A DNA stretch of 64,000 nt from Gluconobacter oxydans (GTDB lineage: Bacteria > Pseudomonadota > Alphaproteobacteria > Acetobacterales > Acetobacteraceae). Numbering within the stretch: the first letter of the stretch is position 1; each line of letters begins with the position of its first letter. The translations under genes were made by a program, and so were the position numbers. Under the pieces are notes generated by a model. The model did no database searches, was not told the origin of the DNA, and saw only the letters and a list, made by a program, of their open reading frames with translations. Below, in pieces: positions 40,285 through 48,487 of this stretch. The stretch spans positions 1 to 64,000 of the forward strand of contig NZ_BJNM01000013.1 of NCBI RefSeq assembly GCF_006539685.1, written 5' to 3'.

Positions 40285-41244
40285 TCAGGCGCTATGCCAG
40301 CTTGCGCCGTGAATTTTGTAAGTGACCTCATATTCCTCGACCGTCTCATCGAACTGGTGCTGGTCGTCAATCTGAAGGTCGCAGAGGGGTCTGTGACTCT
40401 GCAGCGCATTGTAGATCGCACGGCTGACAGCCCTGTTGAGGACGCTGGGGCCTGTCTTGAAGGCAATATACAGCCCGCAATGTTCAAATGTGTTGATCAG
40501 CGCCATCATGGCGCCGTTGGAAACGATGCCATTGCTCGGGGCGGCGCCGAAAAAGTCATTATGCAGTACGTAGTTATGTGTCGTGAAAAGATGACACTCC
40601 TTGATGCTGCCGGTCGTGAGCTTCTTCCAGGCCTCCAGGGAACGGATCCGTAGATCGGCATCGAGCCACCATCCGCCATTGACCATGATGACATACAGGC
40701 GGAGCAGATCGGCACCTTCGGCGGGATGGCGGACCTTGCGAAAGATCTCGGCAATTTCCTTGCCGTAATGATCGTAGAGCCATTTCGTGGCGGACTCGCG
40801 ATCGAAGATCGTAAACCGGGTTCCGAGCAGTTCCTGATGGTACCGGATATTGTCCCTGATTTCTTCCGGTGGGTCACAATCCCAATACATGTAAAGATGA
40901 GAGGGGATCGGGTTCGGACTGGCGATATCTTCCCCGCTCCTGAGGCCGACAGGCGGGTACCGCAGGGCCAGTTCCAGATAAAGTCTGTCTATTTCTTCTC
41001 CGGAATGAAATATTTCAAAAGCATTTCCGATGAGATCAAGGCCTTGTCCGACTTTCCCATCCTGCCATGCGATCTGGATACCCTGAATGTAATTGGCGAG
41101 CGCAGGTGAATATGTCGCCAGTTCCTCAAGTTCCTCCGGTGGCGGCGCATTGGAAGATTTCAGCAGACATAGCAGTCTGACCTGAAGAAGAGACTGGGGT
41201 AGTGGAAATTCCGTCTGCGTCTTGCCGTGCAGATCGAAAGCCAC
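40285..41244 (-). CDS. DXD-type glycosyltransferase (OCH1-like), 5' end uncertain
   Basis: The open frame gives 319 residues from a GTG at 41244. The catalytic core contains IPSHLYMYWDCDPP, the segment HPAEGADLLRLYVIMVNGGWW and the DAD (DXD) motif in LDADLRI, as in glycosyltransferases with the Gly_transf_sug domain. The reading frame continues without stop for about 60 codons upstream (HDHQAVAYYEKHGAS, then AIANILHIHSKVLEASYFYR) and looks coding, but it holds no normal start codon; the ATG at 41441 is in another frame. A 1-base indel between about 41390 and 41430 is likely. It faces the GT4 gene. Confidence 0.75.
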   Translation of the reverse strand: MAFDLHGKTQTEFPLPQSLLQVRLLCLLKSSNAPPPEELEELATYSPALANYIQGIQIAWQDGKVGQGLDLIGNAFEIFHSGEEIDRLYLELALRYPPVGLRSGEDIASPNPIPSHLYMYWDCDPPEEIRDNIRYHQELLGTRFTIFDRESATKWLYDHYGKEIAEIFRKVRHPAEGADLLRLYVIMVNGGWWLDADLRIRSLEAWKKLTTGSIKECHLFTTHNYVLHNDFFGAAPSNGIVSNGAMMALINTFEHCGLYIAFKTGPSVLNRAVSRAIYNALQSHRPLCDLQIDDQHQFDETVEEYEVTYKIHGASWHSA

Positions 41245-41441
41245 CCTGTAGAAATAGGAAGCTTCGAGAACCTTGCTGTGAATATGAAGAATATTGGCGA
41301 TGGCAAAGGCGTGCTCGACTGTCGACGCGCCATGCTTCTCGTAATAGGCAACCGCCTGATGGTCATGGCAGGAATGAAGTATATTGACATACGTCGAATC
41401 TGGTGAGCTAATGGCTTCTGAATTAAGTATTTATTAACCAT

Positions 41442-41623
41442 TTATACTATAATGTCTGCGGGTATCTGTCGTTAATCATAATGTAACGCGATTGTATTTA
41501 TCAATGGTCTTGGTGTGATTTTGGATATTTCCCGTTTTTTTCACGATTTTTCTGTATTCCGAAGGTCCGACCGACTGACGTTCGGACAGGGAATCGGGCA
41601 AAATGAGGCAGGGAGAAGTTACA
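41442..41623. other. AT-rich intergenic region
   Basis: A distinctly AT-rich stretch lies between the DXD glycosyltransferase and the rightward hypothetical gene. On the minus strand TATAGT (41446-41451) could be a -10 element. No gene is visible. Confidence 0.4.
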
Positions 41624-42070
41624 ATGGTGAATGACGTCGTATCGGTTTTGAAAAGCGCTCTGGGCCGCTGGGTGTGCAGAAAAGACGTGTCATCCCATCC
41701 GTCCCTGCTTACGGAACCGGATCTTCATGCTCTTGCAGTGGCGACACAGGCAGGAATGTCGAGCCCGCCCTCACCGGAGGGGGAGCGGGAATGGGGCAAT
41801 CTGAGGGAGCTGACGAAGGACTGGATCGTCCAGCAGAAACCGGGCGTCGCGCCGGGACCGTTGCAGACGCGTGATTTCGAACATCTGGCTGCCCTGATCT
41901 CACCCGTACTTCCCGAGGGGGCCTCATTTCAGGCGGCCTCGGAGCCGACCGTGGCACAACAGGAGCCGCCACAGGCCGCTATTCCGCCGCAGCCGGAGGT
42001 GGTGGAACGCTGGACGCGGGAGGCCCCGGAGCTGGTGTTTGCCCGTGAGCATCTTGAGCGCTGTCTCTGA
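41624..42070 (+). CDS. hypothetical protein
   Basis: This 148-residue protein starts at ATG 41624 behind GGGAGAAG. Its sequence is hydrophilic, Pro/Glu-rich toward the end (EPTVAQQEPPQAAIPPQPE) and has Cys near both ends. No signal peptide, membrane helix or known motif is visible. It is convergent with dps, sharing the hairpin between them. Confidence 0.62.
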   Translation: MVNDVVSVLKSALGRWVCRKDVSSHPSLLTEPDLHALAVATQAGMSSPPSPEGEREWGNLRELTKDWIVQQKPGVAPGPLQTRDFEHLAALISPVLPEGASFQAASEPTVAQQEPPQAAIPPQPEVVERWTREAPELVFAREHLERCL

Positions 42071-42074
42071 ACAG

Positions 42075-42104
42075 AAAAACGCCCCGCATGAGACCTGCGG
42101 GGCG
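42075..42104 (-). terminator. dps terminator
   Basis: A perfect 9-bp stem (42080-42088 with 42096-42104) with a T run on the minus strand (A run at 42075-42079) lies just after the dps stop. Confidence 0.88.
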
Positions 42105-42133
42105 CTGGAAGGGTCAGTCGGAACCGGGGGTGA

Positions 42134-42673
42134 TCAGCTCCGGCTTCCCTTGTGATCGCCATCGCGCATCTGGCCCGTCGGCTCCTGAACATGAGCCTCA
42201 AGGAACCAGAGATGCTTGTCGAGGCCACGGGACACTTCCGTGAAAACGTCGGCCGTATCGTCGTCGCCTGCCTCGTCCGTCACCTTGATGGATTCACGCA
42301 TGTTGTTGGCAACCGTCGCGTAGCGGTCGATCAGCGCCGCCAGATGGTCGGCCACGCGATAGATGTTGGTGGGATAAGGCTTGCAGGCGCTGTTCTTGGC
42401 AACATCCTGCACGGTCCCCAGTGCCGTCCCGCCAAGCTGGACAGCGCGTTCGGCGACTGTGTCAGAGAAGCCATCGATGCTGGAACGGAAGCCGTCGAGC
42501 ATTTCATGAACGCCGATGAACTGCGGTCCCTTGAGGTTCCAGTGGGCCTGCTTGGTGATCAGCGCCAGGTCGATCAGGTCGGAAAGACGGGCGTTCAGCG
42601 TCTGGATGGAAACATTCTTGGTGTTGTCCGCCGTGTTGTTCTGCGTCACGTGGCGGTCGGTTCTGGAAACCAT
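42134..42673 (-). CDS. dps: Dps family DNA-protection / ferritin-like protein
   Basis: This 179-residue protein is a four-helix ferritin-like Dps. KQAHWNLKGPQFIGVHEMLD carries the ferroxidase residues His and Asp/Glu, and FTEVSRGLDKHLWFLEAHVQ forms the last helix. Dodecamers bind DNA and oxidise iron with peroxide, protecting in starvation. The start at 42673 (MVSRTDRHV) is preceded by AGGAGTAGT. The N-terminal extension before the first helix is short and polar. Confidence 0.93.
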   Translation of the reverse strand: MVSRTDRHVTQNNTADNTKNVSIQTLNARLSDLIDLALITKQAHWNLKGPQFIGVHEMLDGFRSSIDGFSDTVAERAVQLGGTALGTVQDVAKNSACKPYPTNIYRVADHLAALIDRYATVANNMRESIKVTDEAGDDDTADVFTEVSRGLDKHLWFLEAHVQEPTGQMRDGDHKGSRS

Positions 42674-43047
42674 TGGACTACTCCTGAACATCGGAATGCG
42701 ACCCGAAGCTTGGATTCAGGTCGTGAAAATCTTCTCGCGCCCCTTGGGGTTTCGGGGCCGGCGTTCATTCAAACGTGTCATCCGTGCCACGGTTGCCTTG
42801 CGAATTCAGGTTCGGAGCGGCAATTTTATGATCTGCTGCCGGATGCGGTTTTCGGAGCTGCTCCCAGCCCGTTCCATTGACTGTTCAGGGCGGTTTGTAA
42901 CGGCCATAGCCTGCGGGGATGACATAAATCTTTCATCCCGTGTCCTTCCTGTTCCGGTTGTTCTTCCATGACAGGACGGCTAATGCACTGGTGTGGTGGC
43001 TGAAGCTGCCGGATAATGCCCGTTTTTCAAGTCAGAGCTCCTCACGC
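42674..43047. other. intergenic region between dps and pst operon
   Basis: This is 374 bases with the dps leader on the left and the Pho box at 42919 on the right. I see no further gene. Confidence 0.6.
42919..42936 (+). promoter_or_regulatory. Pho box upstream of pstC
   Basis: ATGACATAAATCTTTCAT matches 15 of 18 positions of the PhoB-binding consensus (two CTGTCAT-type repeats separated by an AT-rich 4-mer). It lies 112 bases before pstC and fits autoregulation by the PhoB encoded in the same operon. Confidence 0.8.
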
Positions 43048-44028
43048 ATGACCCTTGCCACAGCCACGCAGCCCGAAGAGGCACGCGACAAGGCCGGTCT
43101 TTCCCACAGTGGAAGCCGCCGCAGCGGGCCCGATACCGCATTTCACCTTCTGGTCGCCGCTTCGGCGCTTCTGGTTCTGGTGGTGCTGGGTGGCCTTGTG
43201 GTCCTTATGGGCGTGGGAGGCAGCCAGGCTTTCCGGACGTTCGGTCTCGGGTTTGCCTTCCATGATGTCTGGAACCCGGTCGCTGACCAGTACGGGGCCT
43301 GGGCGCCGCTGTTCGGCACCATCGTCAGCACGCTGATTGGTGTGGCGATTGCCCTGCCGCTGGCGTTCGGGACGGCGTTCTGGCTGACGGCGATGGCTCC
43401 CCCCCGGATTGCCGCGATCGTTGGAACGGCTGTGCAGCTTCTGGCTGCTGTGCCCTCCATCATCTTCGGCATGTGGGGCTTCTTCACGATCGTTCCCTTC
43501 ATGGCGCGGACGGTCCAGCCCTTCCTGACCCACCATTTCAGGCATGTTCCGGGGATCAGGTTCATTATTCATGGCGCGCCTTTCGGCACGGGCCTCATGA
43601 CGGCCGGTCTGGTGCTGGCGGTCATGATCGCTCCCTTCATGACGGCCGTGATGCGCGACGTGTTTGCCGCCATGCCCGCCATGCTGCGTGAAAGCGCCTA
43701 TGGCCTCGGCGCCACGCGATGGGACGTGATGTGGAAGGTCGTGGTGCCTTGGTCCCGGACGGGCATGATCGGTGCGATCGTCCTCGGGATGGGGCGTGCC
43801 CTGGGTGAAACCATGGCCGTGACCTTCGTGATCGGAAACGTGACGGCTGTCGGCTGGTCGCTGTTTGCGCCCCGCAGTACGGTGGCGTCCCTGATCGCCC
43901 TTCAGTTCCCGGAAAGCCCGGCCGGGTCGCTGCGTCTGTCCGCGCTGCTGGCGCTGGGCTTCATCCTGATGCTGCTGTCCTTTGCGAGCCTGGCGCTGGC
44001 GCGGATGCTGCGGGGAGATACGAAATGA
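43048..44028 (+). CDS. pstC: phosphate ABC transporter permease PstC
   Basis: This 326-residue inner-membrane permease starts at MTLATATQ (43048). It has six transmembrane segments and the EAA-like loop MLRESAYGLGATRWDVMWKVVVPW. It forms the phosphate channel with PstA. It overlaps pstA by 4 bases (ATGA). The open frame upstream to 42940 overlaps the promoter region and is rejected. Confidence 0.93.
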   Translation: MTLATATQPEEARDKAGLSHSGSRRSGPDTAFHLLVAASALLVLVVLGGLVVLMGVGGSQAFRTFGLGFAFHDVWNPVADQYGAWAPLFGTIVSTLIGVAIALPLAFGTAFWLTAMAPPRIAAIVGTAVQLLAAVPSIIFGMWGFFTIVPFMARTVQPFLTHHFRHVPGIRFIIHGAPFGTGLMTAGLVLAVMIAPFMTAVMRDVFAAMPAMLRESAYGLGATRWDVMWKVVVPWSRTGMIGAIVLGMGRALGETMAVTFVIGNVTAVGWSLFAPRSTVASLIALQFPESPAGSLRLSALLALGFILMLLSFASLALARMLRGDTK

Positions 44029-44897
44029 GCGAAACCGTCGTCTCCACAACCGGCTGGAAGCCCAACCCGCGCGCAGCCCGTCGGCGCCGCGCCGATCATC
44101 TGGCGACCGCTTTTGGCATGGTGATGGCCGGCATTCTCGTGCTGGTGCTGGCATCCATTCTGTGGACGCTGCTGTCACGCGGACTTGCCGGTCTGTCTGC
44201 CGCCGCGATCATGAAGCCGATGGGGCCGCCCGGCTCCTCTTCGGGGCTGGCGAACGCGATCGTGGGTAGCCTGATCCAGACCTTCATGGCGCTGCTGATG
44301 GCGACGCCGCTTGGCCTTGGATGCGGGATCTATCTTTCGGAATACGGGACAGAAACCAACAAGTTCGCGTCCTGCGTCCGCTTTGTGTCCGACGTGCTGA
44401 TGTCGGTGCCGTCAATTCTGGTGGGCCTGTTCGTCTATCAGGTCCTGGTGGCGCCGTTTGGCCACTTTTCCGCACTTGCGGGCTCCGTTGCGCTGGCAAT
44501 CCTGGCGGTGCCGATCATCGTGCGCACGACCGAGGACATGCTGCGGCTTGTCCCGACGTCCATGCGCGAGGCCGGGGCAGCTCTGGGCGCGACACGCTGG
44601 CGGGTAACGCTTTCTCTGTGCCTGCGTTCTGCCAAGACGGGCGTTCTGACGGGTATTCTTCTGGCTCTGGCCCGGGTGAGCGGTGAAACGGCGCCGCTGC
44701 TGTTCACGTCGCTCGGCAACCAGAACTGGTCTTTCAGCCTCAACCGGCCGATGGCGAGCCTGCCGGTGACGATCTACCAGTATGCCGGTGCATCCTATGA
44801 AGACTGGGTACAGCTGGCCTGGGCCGGCGCGCTTCTGGTGACGATGGGTGTGCTGGCCATCAACATTGCCGTCCGCGTTTCGGCGCGACGCGGATGA
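44025..44897 (+). CDS. pstA: phosphate ABC transporter permease PstA
   Basis: This 290-residue permease has six membrane segments and the EAA loop [22 protein letters not shown]. It partners PstC. Its stop overlaps the pstB ATG. Confidence 0.94.
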   Translation: MSETVVSTTGWKPNPRAARRRRADHLATAFGMVMAGILVLVLASILWTLLSRGLAGLSAAAIMKPMGPPGSSSGLANAIVGSLIQTFMALLMATPLGLGCGIYLSEYGTETNKFASCVRFVSDVLMSVPSILVGLFVYQVLVAPFGHFSALAGSVALAILAVPIIVRTTEDMLRLVPTSMREAGAALGATRWRVTLSLCLRSAKTGVLTGILLALARVSGETAPLLFTSLGNQNWSFSLNRPMASLPVTIYQYAGASYEDWVQLAWAGALLVTMGVLAINIAVRVSARRG

Positions 44898-45724
44898 CCC
44901 TGGGAACAAGGCAGGGGATGATACAGGATTCCATGATGACCGAGACTGATCCGCAGGTGGCGAAAAGCCCTGAAGTGGCGCTGGCTGTCCGCAACCTGAA
45001 CTTCTACTACGGCGAAAACCACGCCCTGCACGATATTTCGATCGACTTCCCGGCCCGCCGTGTCACGGCCATGATCGGGCCGAGCGGATGTGGTAAATCG
45101 ACGCTGCTGCGGGTCTTCAACCGTATGTACGACCTGTATCCCGGCCAGCGCGCGACGGGCGAGGTGATTTTCGACGGGCGCAATGTTCTGGAGCGCGATC
45201 TGGATCTGAACATCCTGCGTGCCCGCGTGGGCATGGTGTTCCAGAAGCCGACGCCGTTTCCGATGTCGATCTATGACAACATCGCTTTCGGTGTGCGTCT
45301 GCACGAGAAGCTGAACAAGGCCGAGATGGACGCGCGCGTGCAGGACGTGCTGACCCGCGTGGCACTGTGGAACGAAGTCCGGGACCGTCTGAACGCTCCG
45401 GCTTCCGGTCTGTCCGGTGGTCAGCAGCAGCGTCTGTGCATCGCCCGTTCGATTGCGACACGTCCGGAAGTGTTGCTCCTCGACGAGCCGACCTCGGCAC
45501 TGGATCCGATCTCCACAGCGCGCATCGAAGAGCTTCTCGACGAACTCAAGGAAGAGTTCACGATCGCGATCGTGACCCACAACATGCAGCAGGCTGCGCG
45601 TTGCGCGGACCAGGTGGCATTCTTCTATATGGGACGGCTGATCGAAGTAGACAGCGCGGATCGGATGTTCACCAATCCGAAGCAGCAGCAGACCCAGGAC
45701 TACATCACCGGCAGGTTTGGATAA
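44894..45724 (+). CDS. pstB: phosphate ABC transporter ATPase PstB
   Basis: This 276-residue ATPase shows Walker [10 protein letters not shown], the LSGGQQQR signature, Walker [12 protein letters not shown] and the switch His VTHNMQQ. The ATG at 44894 overlaps pstA; internal ATGs at 44918, 44933 and 44936 are possible starts, the first behind AAGGCAGGGG. Confidence 0.95.
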   Translation: MTLGTRQGMIQDSMMTETDPQVAKSPEVALAVRNLNFYYGENHALHDISIDFPARRVTAMIGPSGCGKSTLLRVFNRMYDLYPGQRATGEVIFDGRNVLERDLDLNILRARVGMVFQKPTPFPMSIYDNIAFGVRLHEKLNKAEMDARVQDVLTRVALWNEVRDRLNAPASGLSGGQQQRLCIARSIATRPEVLLLDEPTSALDPISTARIEELLDELKEEFTIAIVTHNMQQAARCADQVAFFYMGRLIEVDSADRMFTNPKQQQTQDYITGRFG

Positions 45725-45730
45725 CGCGTC

Positions 45731-46465
45731 ATGGCTGACAGATCTCACATCGTCAAAAGCTACGAGCAGGAGCTGGGCCAGCTCCGGTCCATGATGGCGC
45801 AGATGGGCGGCATCGTGGAAAATCAGGTGGCCCTCGCGCTGTCCGCCATTGCGGACCGTAACGAGGAAGCCGCGGATGCGGCCGCGCGTCAGGATCCGGA
45901 AGTCGACCAGCTCGAACGCGAGGTCGAAGGCCTGGCGATCCGCCTGCTGGCCCTTCGCAGCCCCATGGCAGGCGATCTGCGCGAAATCGTAGCCGCCCTG
46001 AAGATCACCGGCGATCTGGAGCGCATTGGCGATTACGCCTCGTCCATCGCGCGGCGTTCGTTGCGGATCCGGATGCCGGAAAACCAGATTTCGCTTTCGG
46101 GTCTGCGCAGCATGGGGCGTCTTGTGCAGGAAAACCTGCGCCGGTCGATTGATGCCATCACGCAGCAGGATTCCAACCGCGCCATGGAAGTCTGGCATTC
46201 GGACCGTGCCGTGGACGAGTATTACACGGCGCTGTTCCGCGAACTCGTGACGTACATGATGGAAGATGCCCGCAATATCCGCGCCTGCACGGAACTGCTG
46301 TTCATCGCCAAGAACCTCGAGCGGATCGGCGATCATGCGACCAACATCGCCGAGCGCGTATTCTATGCCGTGACGGGCGACAACCTGCCGTCCCTGCGTC
46401 CGCGCGGGGCCCCGGCGTCGGCCCTGACGGTGGCAGAGACGATGCAGGAGCCTGACGTCCGGTGA
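45731..46465 (+). CDS. phoU: phosphate signalling regulator PhoU
   Basis: This 244-residue all-helical protein consists of two PhoU repeats, each with the E/DxxxD metal-binding pattern (RIGDYASSIARRSL and RIGDHATNIAERVF). It restrains PhoR when phosphate is plentiful and acts on the Pst transporter. It overlaps phoB by 4 bases (GTGA). Confidence 0.95.
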   Translation: MADRSHIVKSYEQELGQLRSMMAQMGGIVENQVALALSAIADRNEEAADAAARQDPEVDQLEREVEGLAIRLLALRSPMAGDLREIVAALKITGDLERIGDYASSIARRSLRIRMPENQISLSGLRSMGRLVQENLRRSIDAITQQDSNRAMEVWHSDRAVDEYYTALFRELVTYMMEDARNIRACTELLFIAKNLERIGDHATNIAERVFYAVTGDNLPSLRPRGAPASALTVAETMQEPDVR

Positions 46466-47184
46466 AGGGACCATCGCTGGCGCGTGCCAAGGGGCTTGTT
46501 CTTCTGGTCGAAGATGATCCGGCCCTGCTTCTGATGACCTGCTACAATCTCGAGCAGCGCGGATACCGCGTCGAGACGGCAGAGGACGGGGAAGCGGCCC
46601 TTCTGGTGCTTGAGACGGCCCGTCCGGATGCCGTGGTGCTGGACTGGATGCTTCCGGGCCTGTCCGGGCTGGATGTGTGTCGCCGGATCCGCGCCAATCC
46701 CGCATTGCGCGATGTTCCGGTCCTGCTCCTGACGGCGCGTTCGGCCGAGCAGGATGCGATCCGCGGGCTGGATACGGGTGCGGACGACTATCTGATGAAG
46801 CCATGCAGCATCGATACGCTCGATGCGCGCCTGCGGGCGCTGCTGCGGCGGCATCAGTCTTCCTATGACCGTCTGTCCTTTGCGGACATCACGCTGGACC
46901 CCGAAACGCATCGCGTGGAGCGGGCCGGGCGGATGCTGTCGCTCGGACCGACAGAATACCGCCTGCTGGACCTGCTGATCCGCAATCCGCGCAAGGTATT
47001 CTCCCGCGAGAATCTGCTGCGCCGGATCTGGGGCCAGAACATCCATGTCGAGATCCGGACGATCGACGTCCATATCCGGCGTCTGCGCAAGGCCATCAAC
47101 GGTCCGGGAGAAGTCGATCTGGTGCGGACCGTGCGCGCGGCCGGTTATGCCCTGGATGACGGCCCGACGACGGACGGCGGCTGA
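46462..47184 (+). CDS. phoB: phosphate response regulator PhoB
   Basis: This 240-residue regulator has a receiver domain with the phospho-acceptor Asp in VVLDWMLPG and the Lys in DYLMKP, and an OmpR-type winged helix (LGPTEYRLLDLLIRNPRKVFSRENLL; RTIDVHIRRLRKAIN). GTG start overlapping phoU. It should bind the Pho box at 42919. Confidence 0.94.
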   Translation: MKGPSLARAKGLVLLVEDDPALLLMTCYNLEQRGYRVETAEDGEAALLVLETARPDAVVLDWMLPGLSGLDVCRRIRANPALRDVPVLLLTARSAEQDAIRGLDTGADDYLMKPCSIDTLDARLRALLRRHQSSYDRLSFADITLDPETHRVERAGRMLSLGPTEYRLLDLLIRNPRKVFSRENLLRRIWGQNIHVEIRTIDVHIRRLRKAINGPGEVDLVRTVRAAGYALDDGPTTDGG

Positions 47185-47187
47185 CGC

Positions 47188-48456
47188 GTGCCGCCGGGAG
47201 GATTGCCGCCTGCAGCGGATACGCTGCCCCTGCAGGTGGGCATGGTCCTCGTCTGCGTGGCCTTGGCGGGATGGGTGCTGGCGGTCTGGCTGCTTCTGCG
47301 CCAGCCGCGGGTGCCGACGTCTCCGCCTGACGATTATCTGACACCTGTGTCGCCGGCCGACCTGCCGGTTGATCCGTTGCCAGCCTGCGCCGTGGTGCTG
47401 GACGGGCTTGGCGCGATCGTGCAGGTCAACGAGGAGGCAGCGTCCCAGTTCGGGGAAACGGTTGGCGCCATCCTGCGTCACCCTGCAGCGCGCGCCGCAC
47501 TTTCCGCGGCGTTGCGGGCACCGGTTCCGGCCAGTCCATCAGGCAGCAGCAATCGGGGGGATCTGCCGCCGGTCTGCTCCACGACCTTTACGCTCGATGT
47601 GCCGGTTCCGCGCACGCTTCACCTGATGCTGCGCCGGCTCCCGGGCGGAAAGGGGCAGGACAGGCGTGTTCTGGTGGTGCTGACCGACCGGAGCGAGGCG
47701 CAGGCTGCGGACCGGATGCGCATGGATTTCGTCGCCCATGCCAGCCACGAGCTGCGCACGCCGCTTGCCTCGCTGAGCGGGTTCATCGATGCGTTGCAGG
47801 GGGCGGCCGGGGAAAATCCGGTCATGCGGCATCAGTTCCTCGACATCATGCGCCAGCAGTCCGAGCGGCTGAAACGGCTGATCGACCGTCTGCTGTACCT
47901 GTCGCGCGTACAGGCGCATGAGCATCAGCGCCCCCGGGACGTGGTGGACGTGGCCGATCTCATGGCGGTGGTGCTCGGGGAAGTTGCGCCACGTTTCGAG
48001 CAGGAAGGGCGCACTCTGAAGCTGGAGATCGAGAACGACCTGCTGGTTCGCGCTGACGAAGATGAAATGGTGCAGGTCCTGCTCAACCTGATCGAAAATG
48101 CCCTGCGTTATGGCGCACAGGAGGGCGATCCGCTGACCATCACCCTGTCCGCACGGCGTGCGGCCAGTCCGGATGATCGCTGGCCTGCTGATGGAGGCGT
48201 CATTCTCGGGATCGAGGACAATGGCTGCGGGATGGAAGCGCATCATCTGCCTCGCCTGACCGAGCGTTTTTACCGTGTGGGCGCGCCGACGGACGGTGCC
48301 GGGCAGGGGACAGGGCTGGGTCTGTCCATCGTGCGGCACATTCTGGACCGGCATGGCGGGCGACTGCGGATTGCGAGTGCGCCGGGAAAAGGGACGACCT
48401 GTCTGGTCTGGCTGCCGCCTGCGGGGGCGACACTTGCGGTTTCGGTGGTGGAATGA
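47188..48456 (+). CDS. phoR: phosphate sensor histidine kinase PhoR
   Basis: This 422-residue kinase has one N-terminal membrane helix (residues 15-35), a PAS-like region (about 60-130), the H-box FVAHASHELRTPLASLSGF with the phospho-His, and the ATP domain (NLIENALRYG; GIEDNGCGM; GTGLGLSIVRHI). GTG start, three bases after the phoB stop. Confidence 0.93.
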   Translation: MPPGGLPPAADTLPLQVGMVLVCVALAGWVLAVWLLLRQPRVPTSPPDDYLTPVSPADLPVDPLPACAVVLDGLGAIVQVNEEAASQFGETVGAILRHPAARAALSAALRAPVPASPSGSSNRGDLPPVCSTTFTLDVPVPRTLHLMLRRLPGGKGQDRRVLVVLTDRSEAQAADRMRMDFVAHASHELRTPLASLSGFIDALQGAAGENPVMRHQFLDIMRQQSERLKRLIDRLLYLSRVQAHEHQRPRDVVDVADLMAVVLGEVAPRFEQEGRTLKLEIENDLLVRADEDEMVQVLLNLIENALRYGAQEGDPLTITLSARRAASPDDRWPADGGVILGIEDNGCGMEAHHLPRLTERFYRVGAPTDGAGQGTGLGLSIVRHILDRHGGRLRIASAPGKGTTCLVWLPPAGATLAVSVVE

Positions 48457-48487
48457 CAGTCTCCTTCTGAAACAATCAGAAGGTGTT

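Noticed and set aside
44795-46804. 669-codon open frame on the minus strand
   Set aside because: Antisense to pstA-pstB-phoU-phoB; no known motif, and biased composition.
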